From Phormidesmis sp963789215 (GTDB taxonomy: Bacteria > Cyanobacteriota > Cyanobacteriia > Phormidesmidales > Phormidesmidaceae): a stretch of DNA of 64,000 nucleotides. A model generated the notes under the pieces. It had not been told where the DNA came from and did no database searches. It was given only the letters and a program-made list of their open reading frames with translations. Each line of letters starts with the position of its first letter. Within the stretch, counting starts at the first letter, position 1. The DNA lies in assembly GCA_963789215.1 (NCBI GenBank), contig CAWBJY010000013.1, forward strand, positions 62,001 to 126,000, written 5' to 3'. Of the stretch, positions 16,975 through 25,847 are shown piece by piece. The translations under genes were made by a program, and so were the position numbers.

Positions 16975-18558
16975 ATGCCAGAACAAAACCCTAGACCCGC
17001 TGTTCAATCTGTTCTAGTCACTGCCGAGCAGATGCAGCAGATAGAAGGTCGTCTTTTTGAGGCTGGAATGCCGGTTGCGGCGCTGATGGAAAAAGTCTCC
17101 GAGCGACTTACTAAATGGTTTATCAGCTGCTATGGGCCGCCAAAATCCCACATTGGCGTTCTAGCTGGCCCCGGACACAACGGCGGCGATGCCTTAGTGG
17201 TAGCCCGCGAGCTGCACCACGCCGGGTATCGCGTCAGCGTTTATCAACCCTTCTCCAAACTCAAAAAGCTCACAGAACAACATGCCAAATACGCCAAAGG
17301 CTTAGGCATCCCTTTTGTTCAATCAGTCGCAGACCTTGCAGACTGCGAAGCGATTATCGACGGCTGGTTTGGCTTTGGGCTAACGCGTCCAATTACCGGC
17401 GAACTCGCTGCCGACGTTGAGAAAATCAACCAACAGACCGCCAGTATCTTCAGCATAGATTTGCCCTCCGGCATCCACACCGATACCGGACAGATCATGG
17501 GCACCGCAATTAAAGCCTCTTATACCGCTTGTCTAGGCTTGTGGAAAAGAGGCTTTATGCAAGAAAATGCGATCGCTCACTTAGGCAAATGCACCCTCAT
17601 TGATTTCGATATTCCACTCGCTGATATCACCGCCGTCCTAGGAGAATCGCCTGCCATTCACCGATTGACAGATCTACAGGCGATCGCCCACCTGCCGCTC
17701 CATCGCTCGCCCACCGCCCACAAATACAAAGCCGGTCACCTATTACTGATTGCAGGCTCCAGGCAATATGCAGGCGCAGCTTTACTCACTGGGCTCGGCG
17801 CGATCGCCAGTGGCGTTGGGATGCTCACCCTCGCCGTTCCAGAATCCATTCGTCTATCGCTGCTGCCTCAGCTACCGGCGGCCCTGCTCATTGGCTGCCC
17901 CGAAACGGAATCGGGGGCGATCGCCCACCTCCCCAAAGCCATCGACCTAGAAAAATACGATGCGATCGCCCTCGGCCCCGGACTCACCCCAGCATCCCCT
18001 CAGCTACTCCAAACCGTCTTAGACACAAAGTGCCCGCTGCTTCTAGACGCCGATGGACTCAATCTATTAGCTAAAAACAACCCTATTCAAACGCTCAAAG
18101 ATCGGAGCAGCCCCACCGTGCTGACGCCTCACCTAGGAGAATTCAAAAGACTTTTTCCAGAGATTGAAAGTCGAGTAGACCAACTTCCTGGCGAAACAGC
18201 GCTTAAAGCGGCTAAGACGAGCAGTGCAATCGTGCTATTAAAAGGGCCTCGTAGTGCGATCGCAACCTCCCAAAAACTTTGGTTCAACCCTCATAGCACC
18301 CCGGCTCTAGCCCGAGGCGGCAGCGGCGACGTACTCACCGGACTGATGGGCGGATTACTCGCAAGCCTTGCCCAGTCAGGCGAATGGAAGCACGATCCAA
18401 ACTCGCTGGTCTTTGCCGTACTCGGCGCAGTTTGGTGGCATTCGCAAGCAGCTCTCTACGCTAGCAACCAGCGAACGATCCTCGGCGTCGACCCACTGCA
18501 TTTAGCGCGATCGCTCAACGTCGCCCTACAGGACAAGCTCTCTAAAACCAGCGTCTAA
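16975..18558 (+). CDS. nnrD: Bifunctional NAD(P)H-hydrate epimerase/dehydratase (NnrE-NnrD fusion)
   Basis: Repairs hydrated NADH and NADPH. The N-terminal YjeF_N domain (about residues 1-225) has GVLAGPGHNGGDALVVAREL near residue 61 and SIDLPSGIHTDTG near 160, and epimerises the hydrate. The C-terminal carbohydrate-kinase-like domain (about 235-527) has HLLLIAGSRQYAGAALL, LLLDADGLNLLA and ARGGSGDVLTGLMGG. It dehydrates the S-form using ATP or ADP. 527 residues is the normal fused length. Confidence 0.94.
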   Translation: MPEQNPRPAVQSVLVTAEQMQQIEGRLFEAGMPVAALMEKVSERLTKWFISCYGPPKSHIGVLAGPGHNGGDALVVARELHHAGYRVSVYQPFSKLKKLTEQHAKYAKGLGIPFVQSVADLADCEAIIDGWFGFGLTRPITGELAADVEKINQQTASIFSIDLPSGIHTDTGQIMGTAIKASYTACLGLWKRGFMQENAIAHLGKCTLIDFDIPLADITAVLGESPAIHRLTDLQAIAHLPLHRSPTAHKYKAGHLLLIAGSRQYAGAALLTGLGAIASGVGMLTLAVPESIRLSLLPQLPAALLIGCPETESGAIAHLPKAIDLEKYDAIALGPGLTPASPQLLQTVLDTKCPLLLDADGLNLLAKNNPIQTLKDRSSPTVLTPHLGEFKRLFPEIESRVDQLPGETALKAAKTSSAIVLLKGPRSAIATSQKLWFNPHSTPALARGGSGDVLTGLMGGLLASLAQSGEWKHDPNSLVFAVLGAVWWHSQAALYASNQRTILGVDPLHLARSLNVALQDKLSKTSV

Positions 18559-18563
18559 ACCAG

Positions 18564-18619
18564 TCCTTAAAAAAACAATCCTTAAAAAACTAACCGCTAG
18601 AAACCAACCGCTAAAAACT
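18564..18619. repeat. Two adjoining 14-15-bp tandem repeats between convergent genes
   Basis: TCCTTAAAAAA recurs with 15-bp spacing from 18564 and 18579, just after the NnrD stop. AACCGCTAGAAACC (18592-18605) is followed by AACCGCTAAAAACT (18606-18619), which runs into the TAG stop (18618-18620) of the antiporter on the other strand. Confidence 0.85.
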
Positions 18620-19712
18620 ACGGCTTCAGAGACTTTCGCCGTCTCACCGCCGACCAGGTACGCCAACCTAGCAACCCCACCATCAGCAGCGTTAGCGGAA
18701 TAATCACTGGGCCAATCCAGCCCACCCACACAGCATCCGGATTCGTTGCATTCGCCACCAAATAGCCAATGTAAAGCACGTAATAGCTCAGCAGCAGGAT
18801 GCCTTCTCTACGAGAGACCTCGTTATCGGTAAAGAAAATCGGCAGACACATAATCGCCACCGCCACCATAACCGGAATGTCAAAGACGATCGCCGAAGTC
18901 GTTACCCTCACGCCCGCCCGAGAAACCGCGCTCGTCAGCCCCAGCACAACCAAAATATTGAAGATATTGCTGCCGATCACGTTGCCCACGGCAATATCGC
19001 GCTCGCCGCGAATACTCGCCATTACAGACGTTGCTAGCTCTGGCAAAGACGTACCAAACGCAATTACCGTCAGACCAATAATCAGCGGACTCGCACCAAA
19101 GAACTCAGCAATATCTACTGCGCTCTTAACCAGCATCTGCGAGCCTGAAACGAGCATCGTTGTGCCGACGATAAAAAGTCCGGCATTGATAGCCGTATCG
19201 GTTACCGACAAAGAGCGATCGCCAAACTTCGCGTACTCATTCTGTACGTTCTGATCCTTTTCCTGCTGACTCTGATAAAGCAGAAACGCCGTATAGGCCA
19301 ATCCGCCCACAAACAAAATGACGCCATCCGAACGGCTAATCTCGCCGTCTAGCCCAAACAGCAGCACCAGCACCGATACCCCAATCATAATCGGAACATC
19401 CAGCCGCACTAGCTGCTGAGCCACCTTCAGCGGCGTAATCAACGACGCTACCCCCAAAATCAACAGCACGTTGCAAATATTGCTCCCAACCACGTTGCCT
19501 AAAGCAATATCCGCATCCCCCTGAAAACTGGCTGTCAAACTCACCGCCAGCTCGGGTGCGCTCGTTCCAAAAGCCACCACCGTCAGGCCAATAATTAACG
19601 GCGAAACGCCAAACGTAGCCGCGAGTTTAGACGCGCCCTTAACCAAAAACTCTGCGCCAGCCACCAATAAGACTAGCCCCAGCGCCAGAAAAACAAACGT
19701 CGAAATGGTCAT
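18618..19712 (-). CDS. Calcium/sodium antiporter (YrbG/CaCA family)
   Basis: 364-residue inner-membrane cation exchanger with two inverted Na/Ca-exchanger repeats. The first alpha repeat is LIIGLTVVAFGTSAPELAVS near residues 40-59 and the second is LIIGLTVIAFGTSLPELATS near 209-228. Each is followed by GNVVGSNI or GNVIGSNI. About ten membrane helices are visible. It probably exports Ca2+ using the sodium or proton gradient; ion specificity is inferred. Confidence 0.93.
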   Translation of the reverse strand: MTISTFVFLALGLVLLVAGAEFLVKGASKLAATFGVSPLIIGLTVVAFGTSAPELAVSLTASFQGDADIALGNVVGSNICNVLLILGVASLITPLKVAQQLVRLDVPIMIGVSVLVLLFGLDGEISRSDGVILFVGGLAYTAFLLYQSQQEKDQNVQNEYAKFGDRSLSVTDTAINAGLFIVGTTMLVSGSQMLVKSAVDIAEFFGASPLIIGLTVIAFGTSLPELATSVMASIRGERDIAVGNVIGSNIFNILVVLGLTSAVSRAGVRVTTSAIVFDIPVMVAVAIMCLPIFFTDNEVSRREGILLLSYYVLYIGYLVANATNPDAVWVGWIGPVIIPLTLLMVGLLGWRTWSAVRRRKSLKP

Positions 19713-19899
19713 AGGCGCGGTGCTTGAAGATCTCAGTTAAAAGTTCGAAATAAAGTAGAAATAGGCCAAGGCCTTCTCACTTATATCAAACTACCCAGAT
19801 ATAAGCCCTTCATAAGGCAGAAAATTTCTACCGATAGACTCGCGCGATCGCCCATATCACCACGCCCACGCGGCTCGTCATTCGCCATAAATTCGTAGG

Positions 19900-20610
19900 A
19901 TGATAGCGCAGCCCTTATTAAGACACACAAAACAAACGCCAGTGACCCACCCAAGTTCAGCCGCACCCGATGCCCCATCCGCCCAGTCAGAATCTTTAGC
20001 GCCTTGGCGATCTTCACTGTCTAGAGCCTTGCATCGCAACCGTTCTCAGCCCTTCGCCCGCTACTTCCAGCTAGCCACCGTAAAGCCCGATCTTACCCCT
20101 GCCAACCGCACCGTCGTCTTTCGCGGATTCATGAACAATACCAACCACCTGATGACGATTTGCGATCGCCGCAGCCAAAAAACAGACCAAATTCATCAAA
20201 ATTCAAACGCCGAAGCCTGCTGGTACTTCACCAAAACCAGAGAGCAGTTCAGGCTCGCTGGCCAGCTAACGCTCATCACCGCCGACACAATCGAACCCGA
20301 TTTTTGTAAAGCTCGGCAGCAGCTATGGCAAAACATTTCAGACAACGCCCGCACTCAGTTCGCTTGGCCACAGCCCAAAGCGCCTAGAGAACCAAACGAC
20401 AATGCAGACATTTTTAGCCCACCGCCACCCGATTCTACAGCGCCATTAGACACCTTTTGCCTGCTTCTGCTCGTCCCCCACAGCGTCGATTACTTATCGC
20501 TACGCGGCGACCCCCAAACTCGAATGCTGTATACCCAGCAGCCCAAAACGAACGACTCAACGGAATCAGCCCCATCGTCAAGCTGGGAGAGCCTTACCGT
20601 CAATCCGTAA
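19900..20610 (+). CDS. FMN-dependent PPOX-type flavoprotein (Npun_F5749 family)
   Basis: 236 residues. The core ESLAPWRSSLSRALHRNRSQPFARYFQLATVKPD, NRTVVFRGF, and ACWYFTKTREQFRLAGQLTLI match the cyanobacterial pyridoxamine-phosphate-oxidase-like family. The C-terminus ends SWESLTVNP as expected. Family members normally begin close to SLAPWR, so the first 30 residues (from the ATG at 19900) are an unusual Pro/Ala/Ser-rich extension or a misplaced start. The substrate is not known. Convergent with cysE. Confidence 0.82.
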   Translation: MIAQPLLRHTKQTPVTHPSSAAPDAPSAQSESLAPWRSSLSRALHRNRSQPFARYFQLATVKPDLTPANRTVVFRGFMNNTNHLMTICDRRSQKTDQIHQNSNAEACWYFTKTREQFRLAGQLTLITADTIEPDFCKARQQLWQNISDNARTQFAWPQPKAPREPNDNADIFSPPPPDSTAPLDTFCLLLLVPHSVDYLSLRGDPQTRMLYTQQPKTNDSTESAPSSSWESLTVNP

Positions 20611-20636
20611 AAATCCAGCAGCCGTCGCCGAGCGCT

Positions 20637-21413
20637 CTAAATCCCAGCGCCGCCTAAAAACTCTTGAATCGCCCGATCTTCTATCAAGCAGCATTCCGAA
20701 CCGTTGCAGTCCGCATTAGACATCGAGCTAACTAGCATCAACCGCTCTAGCTCAGCCGCTTTAGCCGCCGTCGCATCCACCGGCGATCGCATCTCCTCTA
20801 GCTCATTCTCTAGCGAATCAATCCGATCTACCAACGCGCGAATCGCCATTGCTTCAGAGTCCGGCAATCTGCCGTGCTCTAACGGCTCTACTCGCTCACC
20901 AGAGCGATACACCACGCGCCCCGGCACGCCCACCACCGTACAGTCCGAAGGCACCTCGCGCAGCACCACAGAACCCGCCCCAATCCTGACGTTGTTCCCA
21001 ATTTGAATATTACCTAGCACCTTGGCTCCAGCGCCCACAATGACGCCCGAGCCTAGCGTTGGATGGCGCTTACCATTCTCCTTACCCGTACCGCCCAGCG
21101 TCACCCCTTGGTAAATCAGCGCCGAATCGCCCACGATCGCAGTTTCGCCAATCACCACACCCATGCCATGGTCGATAAAGACGCTGCTGCCGATTGTCGC
21201 GCCCGGATGAATTTCTATTCCTGTGATGGCTCTAGCGACGTGAGACATCAGCCGAGGCACAAACGGAATACCCAGCGTCCAAAGCCAGTGAGCCAGTCGG
21301 TGAATCACCAAAGCCTGGAAGCCAGGATAGAGAAAAATCACTTCTAGCCAGTTGCGCGCGGCCGGATCTCGCTCGAAAATGACGCGAAAGTCTTTGACGA
21401 GGGCTTTTAACAC
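20637..21413 (-). CDS. cysE: Serine O-acetyltransferase
   Basis: CysE acetylates L-serine with acetyl-CoA, the first step of cysteine synthesis. The 258-residue protein has the helical N-terminal part (FERDPAARNWLEVIFLYPGFQALVIHRLAHWLW), then left-handed beta-helix hexapeptides: EIHPGATIGSSVFIDHGMGVVIGETA and VTLGGTGKENGKRHPTLG. It carries a C-terminal extension beyond the hexapeptides that is longer than in the short cyanobacterial forms. The start is GTG. AGGAGG at 21425-21430 lies about 11 bases upstream and supports it. Confidence 0.93.
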   Translation of the reverse strand: MLKALVKDFRVIFERDPAARNWLEVIFLYPGFQALVIHRLAHWLWTLGIPFVPRLMSHVARAITGIEIHPGATIGSSVFIDHGMGVVIGETAIVGDSALIYQGVTLGGTGKENGKRHPTLGSGVIVGAGAKVLGNIQIGNNVRIGAGSVVLREVPSDCTVVGVPGRVVYRSGERVEPLEHGRLPDSEAMAIRALVDRIDSLENELEEMRSPVDATAAKAAELERLMLVSSMSNADCNGSECCLIEDRAIQEFLGGAGI

Positions 21414-21677
21414 GGTGAAAGTTTCCTCCTAAAAAGAAAGTAAACGAATGAGTTGAACGAACAAGTTAACAGTGCAGTCCTTACAATTATCTCAGTAAAG
21501 GTAAGACAATCACAGTTTAGAGCGAACCAAACAAAATAATATTAGCGCTTGCTTAATTTGGCTCCAACACCCCTGGTCTATTCGGTTCACCAAACTTTCG
21601 ACAGATCTTCTCAGCTCAAAAGGCGCACAATAACAGGCCATACAGCAGCATTTAGCCAGCGCAAAAGCCCGGCTTTT

Positions 21678-22202
21678 CTAGCGATCGCTATCCGATTCAG
21701 AAACCGATAGCTTGTAATCAATGCGATCGCCCCGTTCGAAAGCCCCTACCCAAATGCGGTAAGTTCCCGCTGGCCAATTCGCATCTTTTACGGCCGCATC
21801 TCGACTACCTCGCCGGGCGTTATCGTCGCAGTCAATCCCTTTAGGCCCATCTATCAGCAGCGTCGTATCCCCATCGCTCATAACCGACACGCTCAACCGC
21901 TCAACCGCTTCAGGCAAAACCAAAACGTGATCGGGAGCCTCATCGCCATAGCCCAAACACAGCCGCCTGCGGCGATCGCGTCCTGCTAGCCTCATCAGGT
22001 TATAGTCGCCGCCAGTCGTCCCTTCAAACTGAACGCCCTGCGCGGTCAACGTGGCTGAATTATCCTTGGCAGAAACTACCGCTGGGGCGATCGCCTCCGA
22101 AGAAATCCAAAAGCCGACAGACGCAGCGAAGCCTACGCCGCCCGCTAATCCGGCCGATTTAACCCAGCGCCCCAATCTCAAAATCTCTGTCCACTTTTTC
22201 AC
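21678..22202 (-). CDS. Secreted protein with a pre-peptidase-like C-terminal domain
   Basis: 174 residues from a GTG start. A basic N-terminus and hydrophobic segment (SAGLAGGVGFAASVGFWISS) form a signal peptide or anchor. The C-terminal half (SVMSDGDTTLLIDGPKGIDCDDNARRG ... WPAGTYRIWVGAF) reads like a PPC-type beta sandwich, which is often found on secreted proteins. This is a resemblance, not a firm family call. Function unknown. Confidence 0.65.
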   Translation of the reverse strand: MKKWTEILRLGRWVKSAGLAGGVGFAASVGFWISSEAIAPAVVSAKDNSATLTAQGVQFEGTTGGDYNLMRLAGRDRRRRLCLGYGDEAPDHVLVLPEAVERLSVSVMSDGDTTLLIDGPKGIDCDDNARRGSRDAAVKDANWPAGTYRIWVGAFERGDRIDYKLSVSESDSDR

Positions 22203-22333
22203 AGTGTGTATCTCACCAGTAACGATTGCCAGGTCTATAGTCGTAGCGCAAATTGAGCAGCACCACTGGCAGCCCTAGCTAGCTTTCTTATACCGGCACA
22301 GCCGCTCACCACCACTCACCGATTAGCCACTCA

Positions 22334-22378
22334 CCGCCTAACCGCCTACCGCCTAACCGCCTACCGCTTAACCACCTA
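22334..22378. repeat. Three 15-bp tandem repeats across a stop codon
   Basis: CCGCCTAACCGCCTA occurs at 22334-22348 and 22349-22363, with a third copy (two changes) at 22364-22378 that contains the minus-strand TAA (22368-22370) of the site-2 protease. Similar but more degenerate ACTCACC units precede it. Confidence 0.92.
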
Positions 22379-23954
22379 CCCCTAGCCGCGCCGCCAAACT
22401 CGGCGTCAGCGGTAGCAGTATCAGCAGCATCAAAAATAACGCCAGTAAAGCCAACCCAGCTCGCGCATCATCCGGCTCCGTTAAATCATCGGTACAAGGC
22501 CGCTCTGGCTGCCGCTGCAAAAATACAATCAGCACAGCCCAGTACAGCGCAATAGGGTTAAATATCCCTACCAGCGCCAGCAGTACCAGCGTCACAGCGG
22601 TCGCCCGCACCAGCGTTTTACGCCCGTAAATAGCCTGTAGCATTCGCCCGCCGTCTAGCTGCCCTGCTGGCATCACATTAATAGCCGTAATAATCAGTCC
22701 AATCCAACCCACAATCATCAGCGGATGCACGTCCACCAAATCATTCTGCAAGGCATCGCCTAACACCGTACGCGCCAGCGTACCGACCAAAACCGAACCT
22801 TGAAAATACTCAGCCGGTAGCTGAAACAGGCTGCCCGGATGAGAAAGCACCATGCCTAAAAACAGAAAGGCAAACGATAAGATGCCGCCCGCCGCTGGCC
22901 CGGCAAAAGCCACATCAAACAGCACAGACCGATTTGGCAAGATAGACTCAAACCGCATCAAAGAGCCAAAAGACCCCAACTGCCAGGCAGGTAGGAAAAA
23001 CGGCGGGCTGAGCTTTACGTTCAGCCGCCTTGCTACGCCAATATGGCCTAGCTCATGCACGCCCAGCACCGTCGCAATCCCTAGGCCCACCGGCAGCGTC
23101 TGCGCCCAGCGCTCAGGCGACTGAAAAAAGTCAAACCCCTGTAAAATTCCCGCTGTCTCCAGGCAGGTGCCCAGAGTCGCCAGCACCAGTCCAACCGCCA
23201 GCACCTTTTGCCCAACCGTTGTTAGCTTAGGCCCGTTTTCCTTTGGCAGTACCACCACCACTGGCTTACCTTCCGGGTTGCTCAGCAAAAACGAAAGATA
23301 GCGATCGCCCAATTTCTCAGACAGCTTCTCGCTCAAAACTTGCGCCGTCTCATCCGGCTTCCCACGCAAATTCCCCTTAAAAATTGCGCCCTCTTGATAA
23401 GGCACCGTCTCCGTTCTAAAGAACGTATCAATCCCAAAGATGCCTTCTATTACAGACATATCTTCCGGCGGAATAGGCGGTAGCTTATCCTCCGCTTCCC
23501 GATCAGGCCCGCCTTGACCGAGCTGACTTGGCGTCGAAGCGTCCACACCAGACTGAGCAGAATCGGTTGATAGGCGATTGCCCTCAGCCGCACCCGCCTC
23601 AGTCGACTGAGACGAACTATCCGCAGAATTGCCCACAGCAGAATCCGAGAAAGCAGCCCCCTGTTCTTTCGCCACGCTCGTCGCTCGCCCAGCCGCCAAA
23701 GACTCCTTATTCAAGTCTCTAAGCCGTCGCCCTAAGTAGATATATAGCCCTGCCGAAGACACCACCAGCAGCAATATTCCAGCTAGGTTGAGATAGACCC
23801 CAACTGCCGTCAGCCCAAAGAACAGCAGCCAAGGCCCCATCAGCACAACCGTTTGCAGCCAGGCTAAGATTCCTGGCGTGCCCAGAGGCTTCGCTTGCGA
23901 ATAGCCCCAGGCCAAAATACCGACTGCTGCAAGTAAAAGTAAAACTATGACCAT
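22368..23954 (-). CDS. Site-2 protease family (M50) membrane metalloprotease
   Basis: Intramembrane zinc protease that cleaves substrates within the membrane. VLGVHELGHIGVARRL carries HExxH near residue 300 (ATG 23954 numbering), and the third ligand region is GQLDGGRMLQ near 440. It has several membrane helices and a Ser/Ala-rich linker between an N-terminal helical part and the catalytic part. The frame stays open upstream to 24083. I prefer 23954 because the upstream 43 residues (MVRNLLYPHFSAADGCC and so on) do not look coding, and a perfect 10-bp inverted repeat lies there. A start at 24038 or 24077 is possible. Confidence 0.85.
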   Translation of the reverse strand: MVIVLLLLAAVGILAWGYSQAKPLGTPGILAWLQTVVLMGPWLLFFGLTAVGVYLNLAGILLLVVSSAGLYIYLGRRLRDLNKESLAAGRATSVAKEQGAAFSDSAVGNSADSSSQSTEAGAAEGNRLSTDSAQSGVDASTPSQLGQGGPDREAEDKLPPIPPEDMSVIEGIFGIDTFFRTETVPYQEGAIFKGNLRGKPDETAQVLSEKLSEKLGDRYLSFLLSNPEGKPVVVVLPKENGPKLTTVGQKVLAVGLVLATLGTCLETAGILQGFDFFQSPERWAQTLPVGLGIATVLGVHELGHIGVARRLNVKLSPPFFLPAWQLGSFGSLMRFESILPNRSVLFDVAFAGPAAGGILSFAFLFLGMVLSHPGSLFQLPAEYFQGSVLVGTLARTVLGDALQNDLVDVHPLMIVGWIGLIITAINVMPAGQLDGGRMLQAIYGRKTLVRATAVTLVLLALVGIFNPIALYWAVLIVFLQRQPERPCTDDLTEPDDARAGLALLALFLMLLILLPLTPSLAARLGVGG

Positions 23955-24004
23955 AATGACAGAACCAACCAGACGAATTCTGCCTATGCAGCAGCCATCG
24001 GCGG

Positions 24005-24045
24005 CACTAAAATGCGGGTATAAAAGATTCCTTACCATTTTAGTG
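24005..24045. promoter_or_regulatory. Perfect 10-bp inverted repeat between divergent genes
   Basis: CACTAAAATG (24005-24014) and CATTTTAGTG (24036-24045) flank 21 bases that include TATAAAAG on the plus strand. It lies 51 bases upstream of the preferred site-2 protease start and 125 upstream of the pentapeptide protein gene. It is placed as an operator or a leader hairpin would be. Confidence 0.45.
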
Positions 24046-24169
24046 GAGGATGGCGGCCCCTCACCCATGAACTCCATTAGCAATCATCTGCTAGGTATCC
24101 AGCAATTCCAGCAGCCAGAAGTACCGCTACGACTTTCCGGTAAACTAGCCTCTAAGCAACCCCAGACTC

Positions 24170-25687
24170 ATGGCCAATTCTCCCGATTCCTCTACGAATA
24201 GCGACGCTTTCGAGAATGAGCTACCTAGCGATCGCCTCTCGGAAGAAGCCGCTGCAAGACGCCGCAGAGTCCCGCCCTACTCGCCCAACGAAAATGCGCC
24301 CTCTCCTCAGCGCAGCGCTCAAAGCTTCGAGCTATATCAAAATGGCCAAAACCCTAACCAGCGCAACGCAACCTCTAGCTACAACGATTCATTCACCGTA
24401 GACTACAACCCCGATCCAGACTATCCCTCCGTGCATGACGATAGCGATCGCCCAAGCGCATTAAGCGATCGCAGCCCTCGGCTAATCGATCTTCCAGCAA
24501 CCAGCGACAGCAACCCACCAGCAGAGGACGACGAAAACGGACTGCAAGAGCGCTACAAGAGACAGCCCGCCATCAACCCCATCAAAGTCGCTCAAGCACC
24601 GGTTAGCGTCATTGCGATCGCCGGTTCTATCGTCGTCATAGTCGGCTTCACCCTAGGCAGTCTCTGGCTCACTCTCGCTGGCTCCATCGTCACCTTCGTC
24701 GTCTCCCTCAGGCTCATCGCCCCCACCCTAGAAGAAGCCATCGGCGACCTCAGCCAGCAGCAAAAAGCCCTCTTCATCGCCATCCCCGGACTCCTCCTTG
24801 GCATTATCGGCCTCATCTACACCAGCGGCATCGCCAAACCCATTGCCCGTTGGGGCAGCGGCCTCCGCTGGGACATCATCAGCGCCCTCGGCGACTTCCT
24901 CGGCGCCATCGGCCAAATCTTTATTGCCGTACTCGCTGTCTACGTCGCCTGGCGGCAGTACATCATCTCGCGAGATCTCACCGTTCAGCAAAACCTGATC
25001 ACCCAGCAGCAAACCATCGACTCCTACTTTCAAGGCATCTCCGAACTAGTATTAGACGACGAAGGTCTGCTCGAAGACTGGCCCCAAGAACGCGTCATTG
25101 CCGAAGCGCGTACCGCCGCCATTCTCAGCAGCGTAGACGAAGGCGGCAAAGCCAAAGTCCTCCGTTTCCTCTCTCGCTCTAAGCTACTTACCCCACTTGC
25201 TCGCGACCAAAGGCTGGGTCGTCCCATTCTCGACGGCCTTGGCGGCTACGCAGAAGATCGCCAAGGTGGCACCCGCGTCATCGACCTAGGCGTAATGCTA
25301 GCCGCCAGCAACCTGATCAACACCGACCTTCGCTGGCTAGATCTTAGCGACGCCAACCTCATCCGCGCCGACCTTACAGACTGCGACCTAGTGCGCACCA
25401 ACCTAGCTCGCGCCATTCTCTGCGACGCCAACCTCACCAACGCCGATATTATGGGCGCACAGCTTTTTTACGGCAACCCAGAAACGGCATCCCCCCGCAC
25501 CCGCCAAGACCAGCCCAACTTTCACACCGGCGAATTTACCGGTGCAGTCATCGAAGGCGCTGACCTTAGCAACGTTCAGCGCCTCTCAGACACTCAGCGT
25601 CGCTACTGCTGCGAATGGGGAGGCAGCAAAACTAGGGGCACTATTCCAAGCGGCTGCGAAGGCATACCCAATCGGCTAGGCCGGTAG
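24170..25687 (+). CDS. Membrane protein with C-terminal pentapeptide repeats
   Basis: 505 residues. The first 140 are hydrophilic, Ser/Pro/Asp-rich and probably disordered. Then come four hydrophobic segments (about 145-270), a soluble helical stretch, and finally pentapeptide repeats (about 380-425: LDLSDANLIRADLTDCDLVRTNL and so on, then GAVIEGADLSNV), which form a right-handed quadrilateral beta helix. Such proteins are common in cyanobacteria, but the role of this one is unknown. Divergent from the site-2 protease. Confidence 0.82.
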   Translation: MANSPDSSTNSDAFENELPSDRLSEEAAARRRRVPPYSPNENAPSPQRSAQSFELYQNGQNPNQRNATSSYNDSFTVDYNPDPDYPSVHDDSDRPSALSDRSPRLIDLPATSDSNPPAEDDENGLQERYKRQPAINPIKVAQAPVSVIAIAGSIVVIVGFTLGSLWLTLAGSIVTFVVSLRLIAPTLEEAIGDLSQQQKALFIAIPGLLLGIIGLIYTSGIAKPIARWGSGLRWDIISALGDFLGAIGQIFIAVLAVYVAWRQYIISRDLTVQQNLITQQQTIDSYFQGISELVLDDEGLLEDWPQERVIAEARTAAILSSVDEGGKAKVLRFLSRSKLLTPLARDQRLGRPILDGLGGYAEDRQGGTRVIDLGVMLAASNLINTDLRWLDLSDANLIRADLTDCDLVRTNLARAILCDANLTNADIMGAQLFYGNPETASPRTRQDQPNFHTGEFTGAVIEGADLSNVQRLSDTQRRYCCEWGGSKTRGTIPSGCEGIPNRLGR

Positions 25688-25847
25688 CTATTACTCCGTA
25701 AAGATCCTGACAATCGCCGCCTTCACTTGAAGAAGATTTAGCACAGAGAATTGGACAGCGCCGCGTTTCCCCCGTGGATTCACAGGCAATATTGGGTAGA
25801 TTGAATCTGATCCTCTTATGCTGACTGCTCTGTCTAGCGGATTGACA

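Noticed and set aside
19781..20017. A 78-codon minus-strand frame opposite the PPOX start
   Set aside because: It is antisense to a recognisable gene and has no family features.
22334..22378. CRISPR array
   Set aside because: Repeats are 15 bp, adjoining and without spacers, so they are tandem duplications. None of the other repeat sets has spacers either.
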